A stretch of DNA of 64,000 nt from Takakia lepidozioides (Eukaryota > Streptophyta > Takakiopsida > Takakiales > Takakiaceae). The position numbers were made by a program, and so were the translations under genes. Positions 23,001-35,308 of this stretch are shown one piece after another. Under the pieces are notes generated by a model. The model worked only from the letters and a program-made list of their open reading frames with translations. It ran no database searches and was not told the origin of the DNA. Every line of letters starts with the position of its first letter. The first letter of the stretch is position 1. The stretch is from NCBI GenBank assembly GCA_030704615.1, contig CM060734.1, forward strand, positions 39,138,042 to 39,202,041, given 5' to 3'.

Positions 23001-26000
23001 TTAAAGGTTAAAGTACCATCTCATTTCTATCGTTCTTTCTCTACCAGCCCTTATGTTTGCGGATGACTTCGCAGGCATAGGGGAGACTCCAACCAATCTC
23101 CAGGAGTTGATTGATTGCGCGAAGAGATACTTTGATCTTTGGGGGCTAGAGGCTAATGTCAGCAAATGTACAGTGGTAGCATTCAACGACAGAGGAGAGG
23201 GAGGAAGTGATCTTAAGTGGCAGTGGGGTAGCCAAGAGATCCCGGTCCTCCCTTCCTACATTTACCTGGGCGTTGAGTTTTCCTCCAATTGTAATTGGGA
23301 TGCACATATCCGGAAAGTTGTTCAAACTGGCAAGGGCAAAGCTCTGGGGCTCACTAAATTTTTCCACTGCACAGGGGTCAACTCTGAGGTTAAGAAAACC
23401 ATGCTTTGTCGCGTTATTAGACCCGCCTTGGAGTACGGATCTGCTTTATGGGTTGATAACTCCAACCAGGCTAAGTCTCTAGAATCCATTCAAGTGGGGG
23501 TGCTTAAGGAGTGTATGTCAGCATGCTCCAAAACAGCCAATGTGGCTGTTCGGGGTGAGTTTGGCATTCCGTCCTTAAGCTCCTGACGAGATGAATTCAA
23601 GGTCAGATGGTGGGGTCAGCTGCAACATATGCCCAACACCAGATATCCTAAGTTAATCGACTCTATATCTTGGAAACAGGACCGCCCTGTCAAACAGGCT
23701 AAGTCCTGGCAGAAGAGAGTAGAAGAGATTCTCAAGGACCTGGACCTGGATCCGCAAGTCTTGACCCTGCTGGATAAATCTGACTTAGAGGCTGTAGTGT
23801 CCAAAGCCATGTCTGTTGCCATGAGATTGTCTGATGAAAATGAAGTTAGGCAGAAAACTTCCCTGAACTTGTTTCCAGTCAGTGACATGGGGGAGGACAT
23901 TTTGGATGACCTCAAGGGTCTACCCACTCTTGGCACTAGACTGAAATTTAAACTCAGGGCAGGAAGCCTACCTTTGAACAGCAAACAGAAGCAGAGAGGA
24001 AAGGGAGGGCAATCTGAAGACAGTATTCATTTTCTGATACACTGTCCGGGGTTCTCTCACCAAAGAGACGCTCTCTTCAAATCTATCAAGGGAATTGTGC
24101 CTGTACCCCTGTTTACCAACTTTGAAAGTCTCGAGGCTGAGCCAAAAGCCCAGGCCCTCCTGAGGCCTAGTTTTTGGGCAAATCACACACAGATTGATGC
24201 TTGTGTGAAGGGATTTCTAGAGGATATCTGGAAAACCCGGATTAATACTATATATGAAGGTAAGTCTTACTACCAACGTCAGCCCCTGACAGAGGTAGGT
24301 TCTGTCCCTTTTGTTCCCGCTCAAACTGGGCGCGGGGTCAATGGCCACAAGGCTACGGCAAACAACGTCTTATGAGTACAATCTCTCAAACCTGCAGCGG
24401 GAGAACCGTCTATGTCCAGCTTGCACAGGGCGAAACCAGGAAATTGAGACTGAAGAACATTTCTTCTTCTATTGCCCTCTATACTATGAGATCCGTGGGA
24501 GATTTCACTGTCTATTCCGTGGAACCCAATCTCTCACTGAAGTCTTCCACTATGAAGATCAGAAATGCTTGGCAGCTTACCTGCACGAGGCACTCACCCT
24601 TAGACAATCACTCAAACAATAGTTTTTATCTCTGGCTCTGGTTTTTGTTTCCTCTCTCATGTTTTCTTCCATTTTGTCCCATAAGCTCTATGAGCTTTCC
24701 GCGGACAGTATAAAGCACCATTTCATGTCATTTCTCATAGCTAGCCCGAACTGATGGTCTATATCAAGGTAAGTCCCACTACTGGAGTGAGCCCTCACAA
24801 AGTAGCCACTGCAGGATATAAGCATGTCAACCATTTTGCACATCAAATTCCCTATAACAAGATTCGGCATGAGCATTGTGACAATTATCGGAAGAGTCTC
24901 CCATAACCTGAAGGGCTAAACCGCAGAAGCAGCTCTGGGGGGATTATAATTGAGAGGGAGGGAGAGAGGGAATAATGCCTCAATTGTATTATACAGCCAA
25001 TATGGCCAGGGAACATTCAATGTGTACCTACCGGCTCATCTAGGTAGACAACTTTGGGATCGCCAATAAGAGCAATTGCCACACTGAGACGCCGTTTCAT
25101 TCCTCCACTGAAGCTTCCCGCCCTTACACTAGCAGCTTCTGTCAGTTTCACTTGTGACAGAAGATCCTCAGTTCCCTGCTCATGAACACATCATATGTTT
25201 GACTTGTCAGTACTTGGAGTTCCCATGCTTCTATATCTTGCCCTGCCATCAGAAAGTTCCAATACTATGTTTATCTCAGTGAGTGTAGTGTCAACAAGTT
25301 TCACAACCCAACATTATCTACCCTTCCCTGTGACAAACACTTACGTTTTGAAACATTACACAACATTTACCCTATAATAGAAAGAACTTTCAGACTGAAT
25401 TCTGCTGAAAAGGTGATAAAATTACAGACATCAGATTTATAGATACGTGATGGTCAATCTTACTGTATTGATGTCCGATGGCGATAAGCCCTTGATGCTC
25501 CCAAACAAGCGCAAATGTTCACGTGCCGACAATGCTTCCCACAAAACATCAAACTGATCAAAGGACCCAGTAGTTAGCCGGGGCAAATGCTTGAGGTGAA
25601 GTTGTAGTAGAAGACTCAAGCAAAAAGACTGGTATACTCTCCATACTGTACACTAAGTATTAGAAAAAGACAATTAGAAGACAGAAGAGAAGAAGTTTGA
25701 GGTGAAGCGAATTTACAGAGCCCACCGTTCTATGAACAACCCCATCAAGGTTTCTATTTTAGTTCGATATGGAATGTTTCCCAGTTCGTGATGCTCCCTC
25801 TAGTCTCCCTGTCCCGCTACTTTCCTTCAATTGACTTCTGCCCCCCTCAAAAACCCTGGTACACACCTCTTCCTTGTGGCATCCTCTGATGTGTATGCAT
25901 TGTTGGACATGAAAATAACAAGTACCTGGGGGCACACACCCATGTAGTTGCGGATACGAGCCATGCCAGAGGTGCTCCTTATAGAATCTCCATAAACTAA

Positions 26001-29000
26001 AGCTGCCACAACATAGATAGTTTAACCAAAAAGTGGAGTTTCAAAAGTTCTCTTCACCCAAGCTCATGGAGATTGCTCAGATTCTTCTCAATATAAACAG
26101 TATGACATAGTGCCTCAAGCAGGTAAGCCCCAAGATAGAGTTGACAGAAAAGTGGGGACCCCAACAACCAGTCATGATCATTCAACCTCAAGTGATTCCC
26201 TTATTTGCAGAGACAGAATTTATTCAGAAGACATTGTTTGCTGTAGCCTTGTGGCTATAGACCCCGCCCAGTTTGGGTGGAACTAAATGGAACAGACACT
26301 ACCTTTGTGAGCCACTCACTACAAAAGTGGGACTTACTTTGGTATAAACAACTGGTTCAGGCTTTCCAGATTTCCTCTAGAAAACCCTTCATACAAGCAT
26401 CAATCTGCTGTGTGTGAGCTGCCAACAATTTGACCACAAAAAGACCAAGGCTTTAGGCTCAGCCTCGACATTTTGAAAGTTGGTGAACAGAGGTGCAGGG
26501 ATGGTCCTGAAGAGGGTCGCTCTCTGATGACAATACCCTGGACATTGTATCAGAGAGTGGATATTGTTTCAGGCTGCCCGCACATTGGGCATTGACAATC
26601 TCCCTTGCACTTCTGCCTCCAAGTCAGCTTCATCTAGCAGGGTCAGTTCTTCCTGCCTAATATTCAGGTTCTTGAGAAGCTCCTTTTTCCGTTTAACAGG
26701 ACGGTCTTGCTTCCAAGAAATAGAGTTGATCATCCTAGGGTATCTGGTATGAGGCACGTGATTCAACTGACCCCACCATCTGACCTTGAACTCATCACGT
26801 TGAGAGCTCAAGGGTGGCATGCCAAACTCGCCCCGAACAGCGAGGTTAGCTGTTATAGAGGATGCTGTTTAAGCGAAGTGCTGGGGCAGCACTACTCCAT
26901 TAAAACCTTCTCTTAACACCACTCCTTTTTGTTAGAGTAGGTCTAATGACGTTGCAAAGCATGGTCCTAGAGAGGTGTCGTGTATAGAATGTACTCATAA
27001 GATTTTCCGTAGCCTTGTGGCCACGGGCCCCGTGCCCAGTTTGGGCAGAACTAAAGGGAACAGACACTACCTTTGTGAGGGGCTCACTCCGGTAGTGGGA
27101 CTTGCCTTGGTAAGACAATTGGTTCGGGCTTTCCAGATATCCTCTCGAAAGACCTTCACACAAGCATCACTCTGATGTGTGTGAGCTGCCCAGTAATTAG
27201 ACCCCAACAGGGCCATGGCTTAGGCTCAGCCTCAAGGATTTCGAAGTTGGTGAACAAGGTGCAGGGACAATGTTCTCGATGAACCTGAAGACAGTCACTC
27301 TCAAGTGAAAATATCCCGGACAATGTATCAGTAAATGGATATTGGCTGCCTGCACATCGGGAGAGAGGGAGAGAAAGAATGTACTCATAAGACGTTGTTT
27401 GCCCTAGCCTTGTGGCCATAGACCCCGCCTCCAGTTTGGGTGGAACGAAAGGGAGCAAAAACTACCTTTGTGAGGGGCTCACTCAAGCATCCACAGGACG
27501 TCCAGAAGGCATATGTGACACAGCAAAAGAACAATGAAAAACCAAAAGATTATTCTAGTAGACAATTTCAAGGAGGAAAAAAAGAAGCATACCATCACCA
27601 GCAGTAGTAGGGATTATGCCAGTTAGACAGTTGATGGTTGTGGTCTTGCCTGCACCATTGGGTCCCAGCAAACAGAAGAGTTTGTCCTTCTCTATGTTGA
27701 ACCATGGCTCCTGGATTGGGACAGGAAAGTCATATAATGCTGACAGTCAGATGTGTGTGGGGTCCATAGCCCATGTGTACACAACATGCCTTTGGTGGCA
27801 CTCTCTCTTCTCTTTGTGCCCGGATCAAGATAAGTTGGTATCCATCTCCATAGAGCCATCCTCACACATAGATCAACGCTGCACTAAATTGATATGGTGA
27901 CAAGACGAGTGTGAGAACAACCTTGACAGCGTGATATGGTGCGGTCTTCACCCACTGGCAGCACCCAACATTTTTCCGCATGCCTGGATATGTTTTCACC
28001 AAGCCTTGCACCCTCACCGCCACAGCTGGGTCCTATACATTCAAAAGTCTGTATCAATATCCCATCTGAAGCTTGCAGCCAACCCAGCTATAAAAGGGGG
28101 GTCCCGGTCAACCTGTGACTTAATCTGTGGGTACCTGAGGACTTTCAAGTCCTTGGGGGAGGTTTGGGCAACCGTGTTGCCCGGGTTACGGCCGTCAGAC
28201 GGTGTCCACCTTCCAAATGGAAGGCAGTAAACGTTGGGGTACGTAGTAGATGACCTTCACTAGCACTTCTGTTGGTTGAATTAACTCTCTTTCCTTTCCC
28301 CTTTTCATGAAGGCCACAGGTCAACTCTCTTCTAGCTGATGGTGGATGTTCCTTCCCTTCACCAGATTGTAACTGACAATGCAACCACGCTGACATGTGT
28401 GATGTATGTGTAAAGGAGAGGCGATGCAGGATTAAGCCTTCTGGTATGGTATGCCAGCTCTTGGATCAAGGGTCAGAGAGACATGTACCAGATTGGCTGT
28501 GGACACAAGTGTTAGAACAAAATCCATTGCTCTGGCTGGGTGGTAAGACTCACGGCCACATGAGCATTAGCAACTTGCAGGCATAGTGACCTAAAGGGTG
28601 CGATGCTAATGAGAATATCAGTTGTACACAACCAATTCTTAATGAGGATTGGTTTAACTTATTAAATTACCGTGTACTCTGATGCTTTTTGCTCCTTGAC
28701 CAAATGTTCTTCAGCAGCCACATCTGGATCATCAACGCCTTCCCTCACTGGAAGCGGTGGCAAGGAACCTGTGCAACTGCAAAAACCGCCCCCTGAAGCA
28801 TGCCATGCAAATTTCAGAGTGATGAATAACTCTACTTCAGCAGCCACATCTGGATCATCAGCATCTTCCCTAACTGGAAGCGGGGAACAGGAGCCTGTGC
28901 AACTGTAAGAATGTCCCCCTGAAGTGTGCCAAGCAAATTTCAGAGTGATGAATGGAAAATGTTTCCTTTTAGAATCCACTCAATTCTGGGCTGTTTTGAA

Positions 29001-32000
29001 ATCAAATATCTGAGTACAGAAAGCCACATACAAGAGAAGTATACCTTCAGATGACTCTGTCCCTTGTCCACTCCAGTAAGATGGGAACAGAAAGTAGAGC
29101 CAGGGCTTGCGCACACCATTGACATCGGGGAGTGTGTTATCAAAATAGATTGCCAGAAGAAACCATAGAAAGAAGGTGCCTGTGAGCCACGAGTAGATGC
29201 CGTTCTACATGCCCCACAACCAAGACATCAGGCTGTAGATTACCCTGTCATGGGTCAATATCGGGGGAGTTTGCGTGAAACATGAGGAATAAGGACACAA
29301 GATGTGAAACATGAACTCAGACAGAGTGGAAGCACACCAAGTAAATCCACCCAGTTTGATTGAATTCACACCACCAAGAGGAGAGAAACTCACCATAGTC
29401 AAAACACAATCACTATCCTGCGTTGAACATTTATTTCGATTGGACCAGCTGATGCCTGAGTCTTGTTTAGTGGCTGTGGCATCGCCCAAATACTGAAGGC
29501 CTAGCGCAAGTAGGTTGGGTGGGAATATAGACCACACAGAGCGAATGCCAACGGAGAAGGACTTGGAATAAGGAAACCCAAAGGTAGTGACCAGCTGCCA
29601 GGATAACCCACATGCTTAGCTTCTACACTGATGTTTAGATGGTCTGTCAGACAAAAAATTCATATTAAATCTTCACTGTGGTGCAAGAGCAAAGTATGCA
29701 GGAACATACTCACCATCATCAAGTTCACAGACACCAAAAATTCGTAGGTCTGTCACAATTGAAACATGTATAACTTCCAATTGCAGCATCCTAGCAATAG
29801 ACATTGATGATCTGAACTTGCCAAGAAACTGATTTTGATGTGTTCAACAGACCTGTGTGAGGAAGCCAATGATAAAGACAAAGAACCCAATGGTTGTAGC
29901 AGATGAAGCTTTGCTCACAAAAGTGGACAGCATGAACCCAAACCCGATCTGCAATCACCCTGGCTTAAAGGTCAAAACTCTGCTTTGGTTGCAATAAAAG
30001 GTGGCTGAAAGTCTCAAAGTACTACATATGATCGGAAGCTGTCTTACCATGTTGAACTGGAATAGAAAGAACATGAAGAAAAGAACGCCGAAGTTGTTGT
30101 TAAGGAAGAAGTAAAATTGGAAGAGCATGCCAAAGCAGACAAGCAGGAGGGATGACACCAGGACCAACAGAACTTCCCACAGGAGCCATGTCAGCCAATA
30201 CGCAGAATCAACCAGTCCCATGGTCGTCATCATCTGCCATAGCCAATCCTCACATGTCAGATCAGACTCCCATGGCTCCCTTGTTGAGACTGACAGCAAG
30301 ACAACACGTACTGTCGTCAGGAGAGAAACACCCTCCATGAGCACCCTGCCTAAGAAAGCCGAAAGGAACAGGCTGGGGCGAGAAGTTTAAAAACAACATG
30401 ATGTGAAAATTCAGACCTGCTTGTCAGAGATAGCAGCAACCTCTAGAAGAGTCATTGAGTAGATAATGGTACGAAGACATCTACCTGTCGCAGCCTAAGC
30501 TCCTTCTCAACCACCAGATTGCTCATTTGAATGACAAAGCCAAACATGGCTGCAGCCAGCAGGAACGTAGGCCCGATAGTTCCTACTGTTGAGGATGTGC
30601 TTATGGCTGGATGCGAAAACTCAGTAAAAGCAACATCCCATTCCAGGCTTGGATCTGCACCACAAAAAAACTAAACGACTAAATCAATACATATGGCTTG
30701 CAATCTTCATGTTCATTGAAAAAACTCCTGTCCAACTCTGTTCCTCTGCAACATCTTGTCCCCTGAGCACCTTTCTTACTTTTAAGAGAGGAGCAAAGTA
30801 AGATGAAACTCACACTACCGTTCCAACAGAGGGTGGGAACATCATGTCAAACCCCACACAGCAAAGCTGCTTTGGCCCCTATAGCAGACGTGCATTTGAC
30901 TGAGACAAACCATGCCACTTCATGGGAGAAGCCAAACAATCACAATACCAGCACCTGAACACAGGCAAGAGCAAATTTGACTGTGAAGATACCTCCCAAA
31001 ATAACACGTGCAATCTCTCGCTCTGCAGCTGCCTGTAAGGGTATTTGATATGCAAAATTGGGGTTTTGATATCTTCCATGATCAGACTTCGAGGTTGAGT
31101 TAGTCTGGACCCCATATGCAATAACAGAGGCATCCCTCTCCTGAAAGTGCAAGGCACCTGGACACCTCATGGGGTTCGCAAGCAACCAACTATCCACGTC
31201 ATTACGCGTACCAAATGCAAGAACCTGTCCACAACCACTTGGATTAGTTTAATGTAGTGCATACATGCATCTATGCAACACTTTTGGAGAAATAAGATAG
31301 TCTGGCCCAGAGCTTATGCATACCTTGCTGGTTGGGATTGGTCGATTGGGATTATTTGTCCTTATGCTGTCAACTAAGGATTGAATTCGAGAGCTATTTC
31401 CGCCACTCCAGACAAAATCATAGCAAGGCTTTTTCATGTAGAAGCCATTCTCACACGCAGGGATAGGGGGCACAGGTGTTGGCTGTGGCTCATAGAGATT
31501 CTTGTAGTTTGTTGTAGTTCGTTCTTGAGCCTTTGTGGCCTCGTCCACACAAAAGATGAGAAATATGAAGAAGAAGGAAGAGGCCAGCTGGAGCACTGTC
31601 ACACACCAACGGTGAAGAAGAGTCAGAAGTGCAAGACCATATGACCCCTCTCCTCGAAGACCCTATAGCTCTCTCTCTCTGAAATTTCAGAGAACCTGCA
31701 AGAAGGGAAAGGTCATGATACAAACTACAGGGGAAAGAGAGAGATGGGGGACAACAGTGAGGCGATCCATGAGGATTTGCTAAGCTAGTCCACCTTCTGT
31801 TATCATATCAATCAGTGTATGCATAATTATGAGCTCAAAAACTGTTACCCCTTGTATGCAAGACTCCCCCAAAGGAGACACTGTATGCCCCTATCAGCAC
31901 CAGTACTGCTCCCATCAGAGCCAATGTGAAAAGATGTACCATCAACAAATCTCGAGGTGCACAAATTGCAAAGCCTGATGTTATCCGTAGTGAGCCTCAA

Positions 32001-32484
32001 GAAGCCTACGTTTTAAGAAAACTTTCAGCAGGCCTTACATCATAACCTGTGCGTGAAAACAGTAAATGTACTCGAACGTATTGCAGCTGCTTTTGGAGGG
32101 AGCAGGGGATCCCTATGTCAAGTGCTCATCGTGACTAGCAAATATGCATTCAGTGCCGTCTAGTGTCTCTCTGCTAACAGATCGGGTGCGAATTATGCTT
32201 CACATCTGCTACATCGTTGCACTACTGTCTAGATTCCTTGTTGCGACTGCCCAGACTTTCAGGCTAGGTTAACTCAATCCTGGTGGATATGGCGTACTAC
32301 AGCTTAGTGTACAAATGTAGACTAAATTTTGCGCCGAGCAAAGCATACCTGTGGCTCGCTTGTTGCGCAACGACAGCAGCGCATTCTTGCGTAACAGAGC
32401 CCTGCATTGCTGAAAGAAAAGGGGCAATCCTTTCCTGAGTGTCTTACCCCCACCCTGCCAGAGCTCCTGGCTCCTGTCCGCCAT
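20100..32484 (-). CDS. ABCA2: ABCA2-like half-size ABC transporter (18 coding exons)
   Basis: ABC subfamily A (ATH) half transporter, probably moving lipid-like substrates across a membrane; substrate unknown. Exons: 32484-32349, 31595-31324, 31224-30993, 30654-30485, 30233-30048, 29948-29853, 29594-29394, 29204-29045, 28792-28671, 28032-27922, 27710-27593, 26002-25926, 25553-25464, 25175-25032, 21952-21650, 21148-21068, 20707-20534, 20357-20100. All junctions are GT-AG and phases agree, giving 976 residues, the usual length. The N-terminus MADRSQELWQ leads to a first membrane span (46-62); a lumenal domain and a membrane block (~225-470) follow. The nucleotide-binding domain has Walker A GPNGAGKT (578-585), Q627, signature FSGGM (679-683), Walker B VVYLDEP (699-705) and H735. 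Introns 11 and 14 carry LINE debris. Exon 9 has an alternative copy. Subgroup assigned from remembered family features. Confidence 0.93.
22339..24730 (+). mobile_element. LINE copy and tandem LINE tail fragments in ABCA2 intron 14
   Basis: Lies antisense in the intron. 23053-24622 is one 5'-truncated LINE. It starts at the catalytic box (MFADDFAGIG), continues through YLGVEFSSNCNWDAHI and LCRVIRPALEYGSALW, and ends with two successive zinc-binding-like modules (IHFLIHCPGFSH; CPACTGRNQEIETEEHFFFYCP). Upstream, 22339-22860 holds three short tail fragments sharing GCCACAAGGCTACGGCAAAC and breaking near TTATGAGTACA. The frame is interrupted at about 23586 and 24375. Confidence 0.75.
26220..27490 (-). 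mobile_element. LINE tail fragments in ABCA2 intron 11
   Basis: Several minus-strand pieces of the LINE family found in intron 14. 27458-27160 has SYEYILSL, then a module equivalent to the upstream IHFLIHCP region, then FTNFEILEAEPKP. 27175-26990 has the RGHKATEN region. 26935-26570 has an upstream part with RYPRMINSISWKQDRPVK. The order is permuted relative to an intact LINE, so these are adjacent partial copies, not one element. Confidence 0.7.
28709..28953 (-). repeat. Tandem duplication of ABCA2 exon 9 (copies 9a and 9b)
   Basis: Two ~118-bp copies 126 bp apart (28709-28827 and 28835-28953) each include a 3' splice site and coding sequence. Copy 9b (28792-28671) ends EEHLVKEQKASEYT. Copy 9a (28918-28836) ends at a GTAGAG donor after DDPDVAAE. 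Both start in phase 1 and end in phase 0, so either joins exon 8 to exon 10 in frame. Only 43 nt separate them and joining both shifts the frame. Copy 9a has no stop. Confidence 0.85.
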
Positions 32485-32924
32485 ATCCGTTGGTAATTGG
32501 ATACAGGAATGAAGACACAGAGGTTGAGAAGTAGTACTGGCTGTACAATAGCAGTGGTGCACAGGTCAATGACCTGTAAAGTCAGCATCGCTAGCACGAG
32601 AATAATCTGCCACCGTCAAATGACGCGATCTGTAATAAGAGTAAGAGTCCTTGTGCTCATCCCACCCCGGATTGCAGGGAGAGAGGAAAAAGAGAAAGAA
32701 ATTGAAACAGGACTGTGCCAAGACGTCATCGCTAGCATCCCTCCCCCTTCGTATTTCAAAACGTCAACGCTAGCAGCTTCGCGGGAGGCGGAAGAACATC
32801 TAAATAAAACGAATTCTCCTTGATTTCTCTTGTACCGGGACTTCATGCAAAACCCGAGGACTTCATGCAAGCCCGCGTGCTGTGCAAACCTTGGACAATA
32901 CTCAAAGTTTTCTATTGAAAGCCC
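32485..32924. promoter_or_regulatory. Divergent promoter between ABCA2-like and HDA8 genes
   Basis: The start codons of the two genes lie 440 bp apart (605 bp if HDA8 starts at 33090) and point away from each other. ACGTCATCGCTAGCA (32723-32737) and ACGTCAACGCTAGCA (32761-32775) are near-identical, 38 bp apart. A third relative, GTCAGCATCGCTAGCA, sits at 32581-32596, and a TGACG at about 32620. ACGTCA/TGACG cores are typical plant bZIP sites. GGACTTCATGCAA is tandemly repeated at 32838 and 32858. No clear TATA box seen. Confidence 0.6.
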
Positions 32925-35308
32925 ATGTCTGATCCTTCGACAATCTTCCACTCCACTCCAACATTCGAGACAAAATCTTATTGCATCGTTTTGACGTTGC
33001 AGAGTCGATTCACACGCTTTGTGAAGCACCTCAGAACAACACTTGGTGAAGCACCTGAGAATTCAGCACTTGGGTTGTTGAGTTGGGCTATGGCAAGGGT
33101 GGAGGACCTAGGGCAGGGGAGCACTCTTAGCAATGCAGACGACGGGACGCCCTTGGTGCATGTGTATTGGAACGATGGAATGCTGGCGCATAGCCCGGGA
33201 TGCGGTGTTTTTGACGGGCTAGAAGACCCTGGTTTCTTGGCCGTGCTAGACACCCACCCTGAGAATGCTGACAGGGTGAGGAACATTAGATCCATACTAG
33301 AGAAGGGCCCAATTGCTCCCTTTATTTGTTGGCATGAAGGGCGCAGCGCAACCGTTGAGGAGCTCTATGGCTTTCATACCCCAGGTTGGTCTCAGCCAAA
33401 CCGAGAGTGTATATGTGCAACGAAAACTGGCGGTAGGATGGCTGGGTTTCATGTCCAAGTTGTGTCCAGGAGAGCTAGAGCTTGCTTGGCAGCAGAATTC
33501 TGAGGTGAAGTTTGCACACTATGAATGAAGCGGATGAGAGAAAAGTAAGGTTTGTTTGACGTCCAGCGGATTCACAGAGCCTACTGCTCAAGGCACAGGA
33601 GAGAGAAATTTGTTGGCAAAAGCAGGAAAACATGCTTGGTGTATGGAAAAAGTCATAAACGAACAATTCTTTGAGCTTTCTCACGTGAATAGCAGAAGAA
33701 TCTAGGCTCATCATACTTGTTCTAGGAGGAGTACTGCGTGGAAGAGAATGAAATTCGCTATGTGTAACGCCCACCATCTTCAGATAGTGCCGCAGCTGGA
33801 AGCTGCGTTCACTTATCACAATTCGTAGCTGGATTCTGGTAGTGGTAGTGTAGGATCAAGGATCCGAGTACGTCTTTCTAAAGGGCCTGCCTTCCAGGTG
33901 ACATGCATGTCATTGAACTGCAGAGTATGTGAACGAGCTCATTGCTGCCGATGCTGCTGGTGGCAAGCTTTTCTGCGATGGAACGTTCTTGCGATCGGGC
34001 TCCTGGGGGGCAGTCCTTTTAGCTGCCGGGTCAACACGGCAGGCAATGCAACACATTCTGGATGGCCACGGGCCATTGGCGTATGCATTGGTGCGACCTC
34101 CAGGCCACCATGCCCAGCCAACACAGCCTGATGGTTATTGCTTTATTAATAATGCCGGGCTGGCAGTGCAGCTGGCTCTTGATCAGGTAGTCTATGGCCA
34201 CTCCAATCTCAGAGTGTGAGAAAGGGATTAACCTGCAGTTCTAATCAGGATATCGCCTGTAGCCATGTGCTATAGTTCACCATGCAATACTCATGGATCC
34301 TTTTTCAATGTCGTCCACACCAATGGGAAGAAACATCTATATAAACATCCCCCAGCTTAAGTTGGGGGCCACCCCAAAAGAACTATCCTCAAAAGGAGGA
34401 CATCAGAAACTGGGAAAATGGGAGTACAGTGTGACAGCAAATTTGGTCACTGACAGTACTGTTTTTCTTATATCCTCTCTTCATTGTACTAGGGCTGTGA
34501 GCGTGTGGTCGTCATTGACATTGATGCCCACTATGGAAATGGCACAGCGGAAGGTTTCTATGATAGAAATGACGTGCTCACCATCTCTCTTCACATGAAC
34601 CATGGCTCATGGGGCTCCTCGCACCCCCAGACTGGACAACCAGATGAAGTGGGTCGAGGGCAAGGCATTGGTTTCAACCTCAACGTGCCACTCCCAAACG
34701 GGACAGGAAACAAGGGCTATGAGTACGCCATGGCACAATTGGTTGTTCCAGCTGTCTCTGCATTCAAGCCCCAGATGTTTGTTTTGACCTTTGGTCAAGA
34801 CTCAAGTGCTGTGAGCAAACCCAACCTCTGCTATTATTATCTTCATACGTTCTTTCCTACCTATCATTGTGCTGGTCCTCCTTTGCCTTCTCTCAAAAAT
34901 ATTCCTGGTTTTCATATGGTGCAAGGACAGCTCAAATAATGGTCAGCAGTAATTATGGACTACTCATTCTGAATTGGTGGCCTGTATTGGTGCCTGCAGT
35001 TTGATCCCAATGGGAGGATGTGTTTGACAATGGAGGGATATCGACGGCTGGGCCAGATGGTGAGAGAGCTAGCCAATGTGCACACCGGTGGCCGTGTGCT
35101 GGTTGTGCAGGAGGGAGGGTACCACATCACATATTCAGCCTATTGTGTCCATGCTACTCTTGAAGGCCTCCTCAATCTCCCCCACCCTCTTCTCTCTGAC
35201 CCCTTAGGTCCTTATCCTGAGGAGATGAAATCTGCAATAGACAGAGTTGCAGAGATTAGAGACACTGTGGTCACCTCCACCTCCATTGCTCTGCACTCTA
35301 GGAATTGA
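32925..35308 (+). CDS. HDA8: HDA8-type histone deacetylase (4 coding exons)
   Basis: Zinc-dependent lysine deacetylase of the RPD3/HDA1 superfamily, closest to plant HDA8. Exons: 32925-33384, 33924-34186, 34493-34810, 35000-35308; GT-AG throughout and phases agree. From the ATG at 33090 the product is 394 residues, near HDA8's usual length (~380). The in-frame ATG at 32925 adds 55 residues and gives 449. Numbering from 33090: GVFD and HPENADRVRNI in the N-terminal domain, catalytic His pair in PPGHHAQPTQPDGYCF (His160, His161), zinc ligands Asp197 and His199 in DIDAHYGNGT, zinc ligand Asp289 in FGQDSSA, and the later EGGYH loop. All active-site residues are present. The extra N-terminus has few acids and several Arg/Lys (SRFTRFVKHLRTTL), so it could be a transit peptide. 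Substrates cannot be inferred. Confidence 0.93.

Noticed and set aside
29711-29770. Candidate extra ABCA2 exon with AG/GT borders between exons 6 and 7
   Set aside because: Exon 6 (ending FLTQ) joins exon 7 (starting LVTTFGFPYS) in the conserved order without it, and the candidate has no resemblance to the family.
20100-32484. Possibility that the ABCA gene is a pseudogene because of the LINE-filled introns
   Set aside because: All 18 exons are open, every junction is GT-AG, phases agree and the total is a whole number of codons with all ATPase motifs kept.
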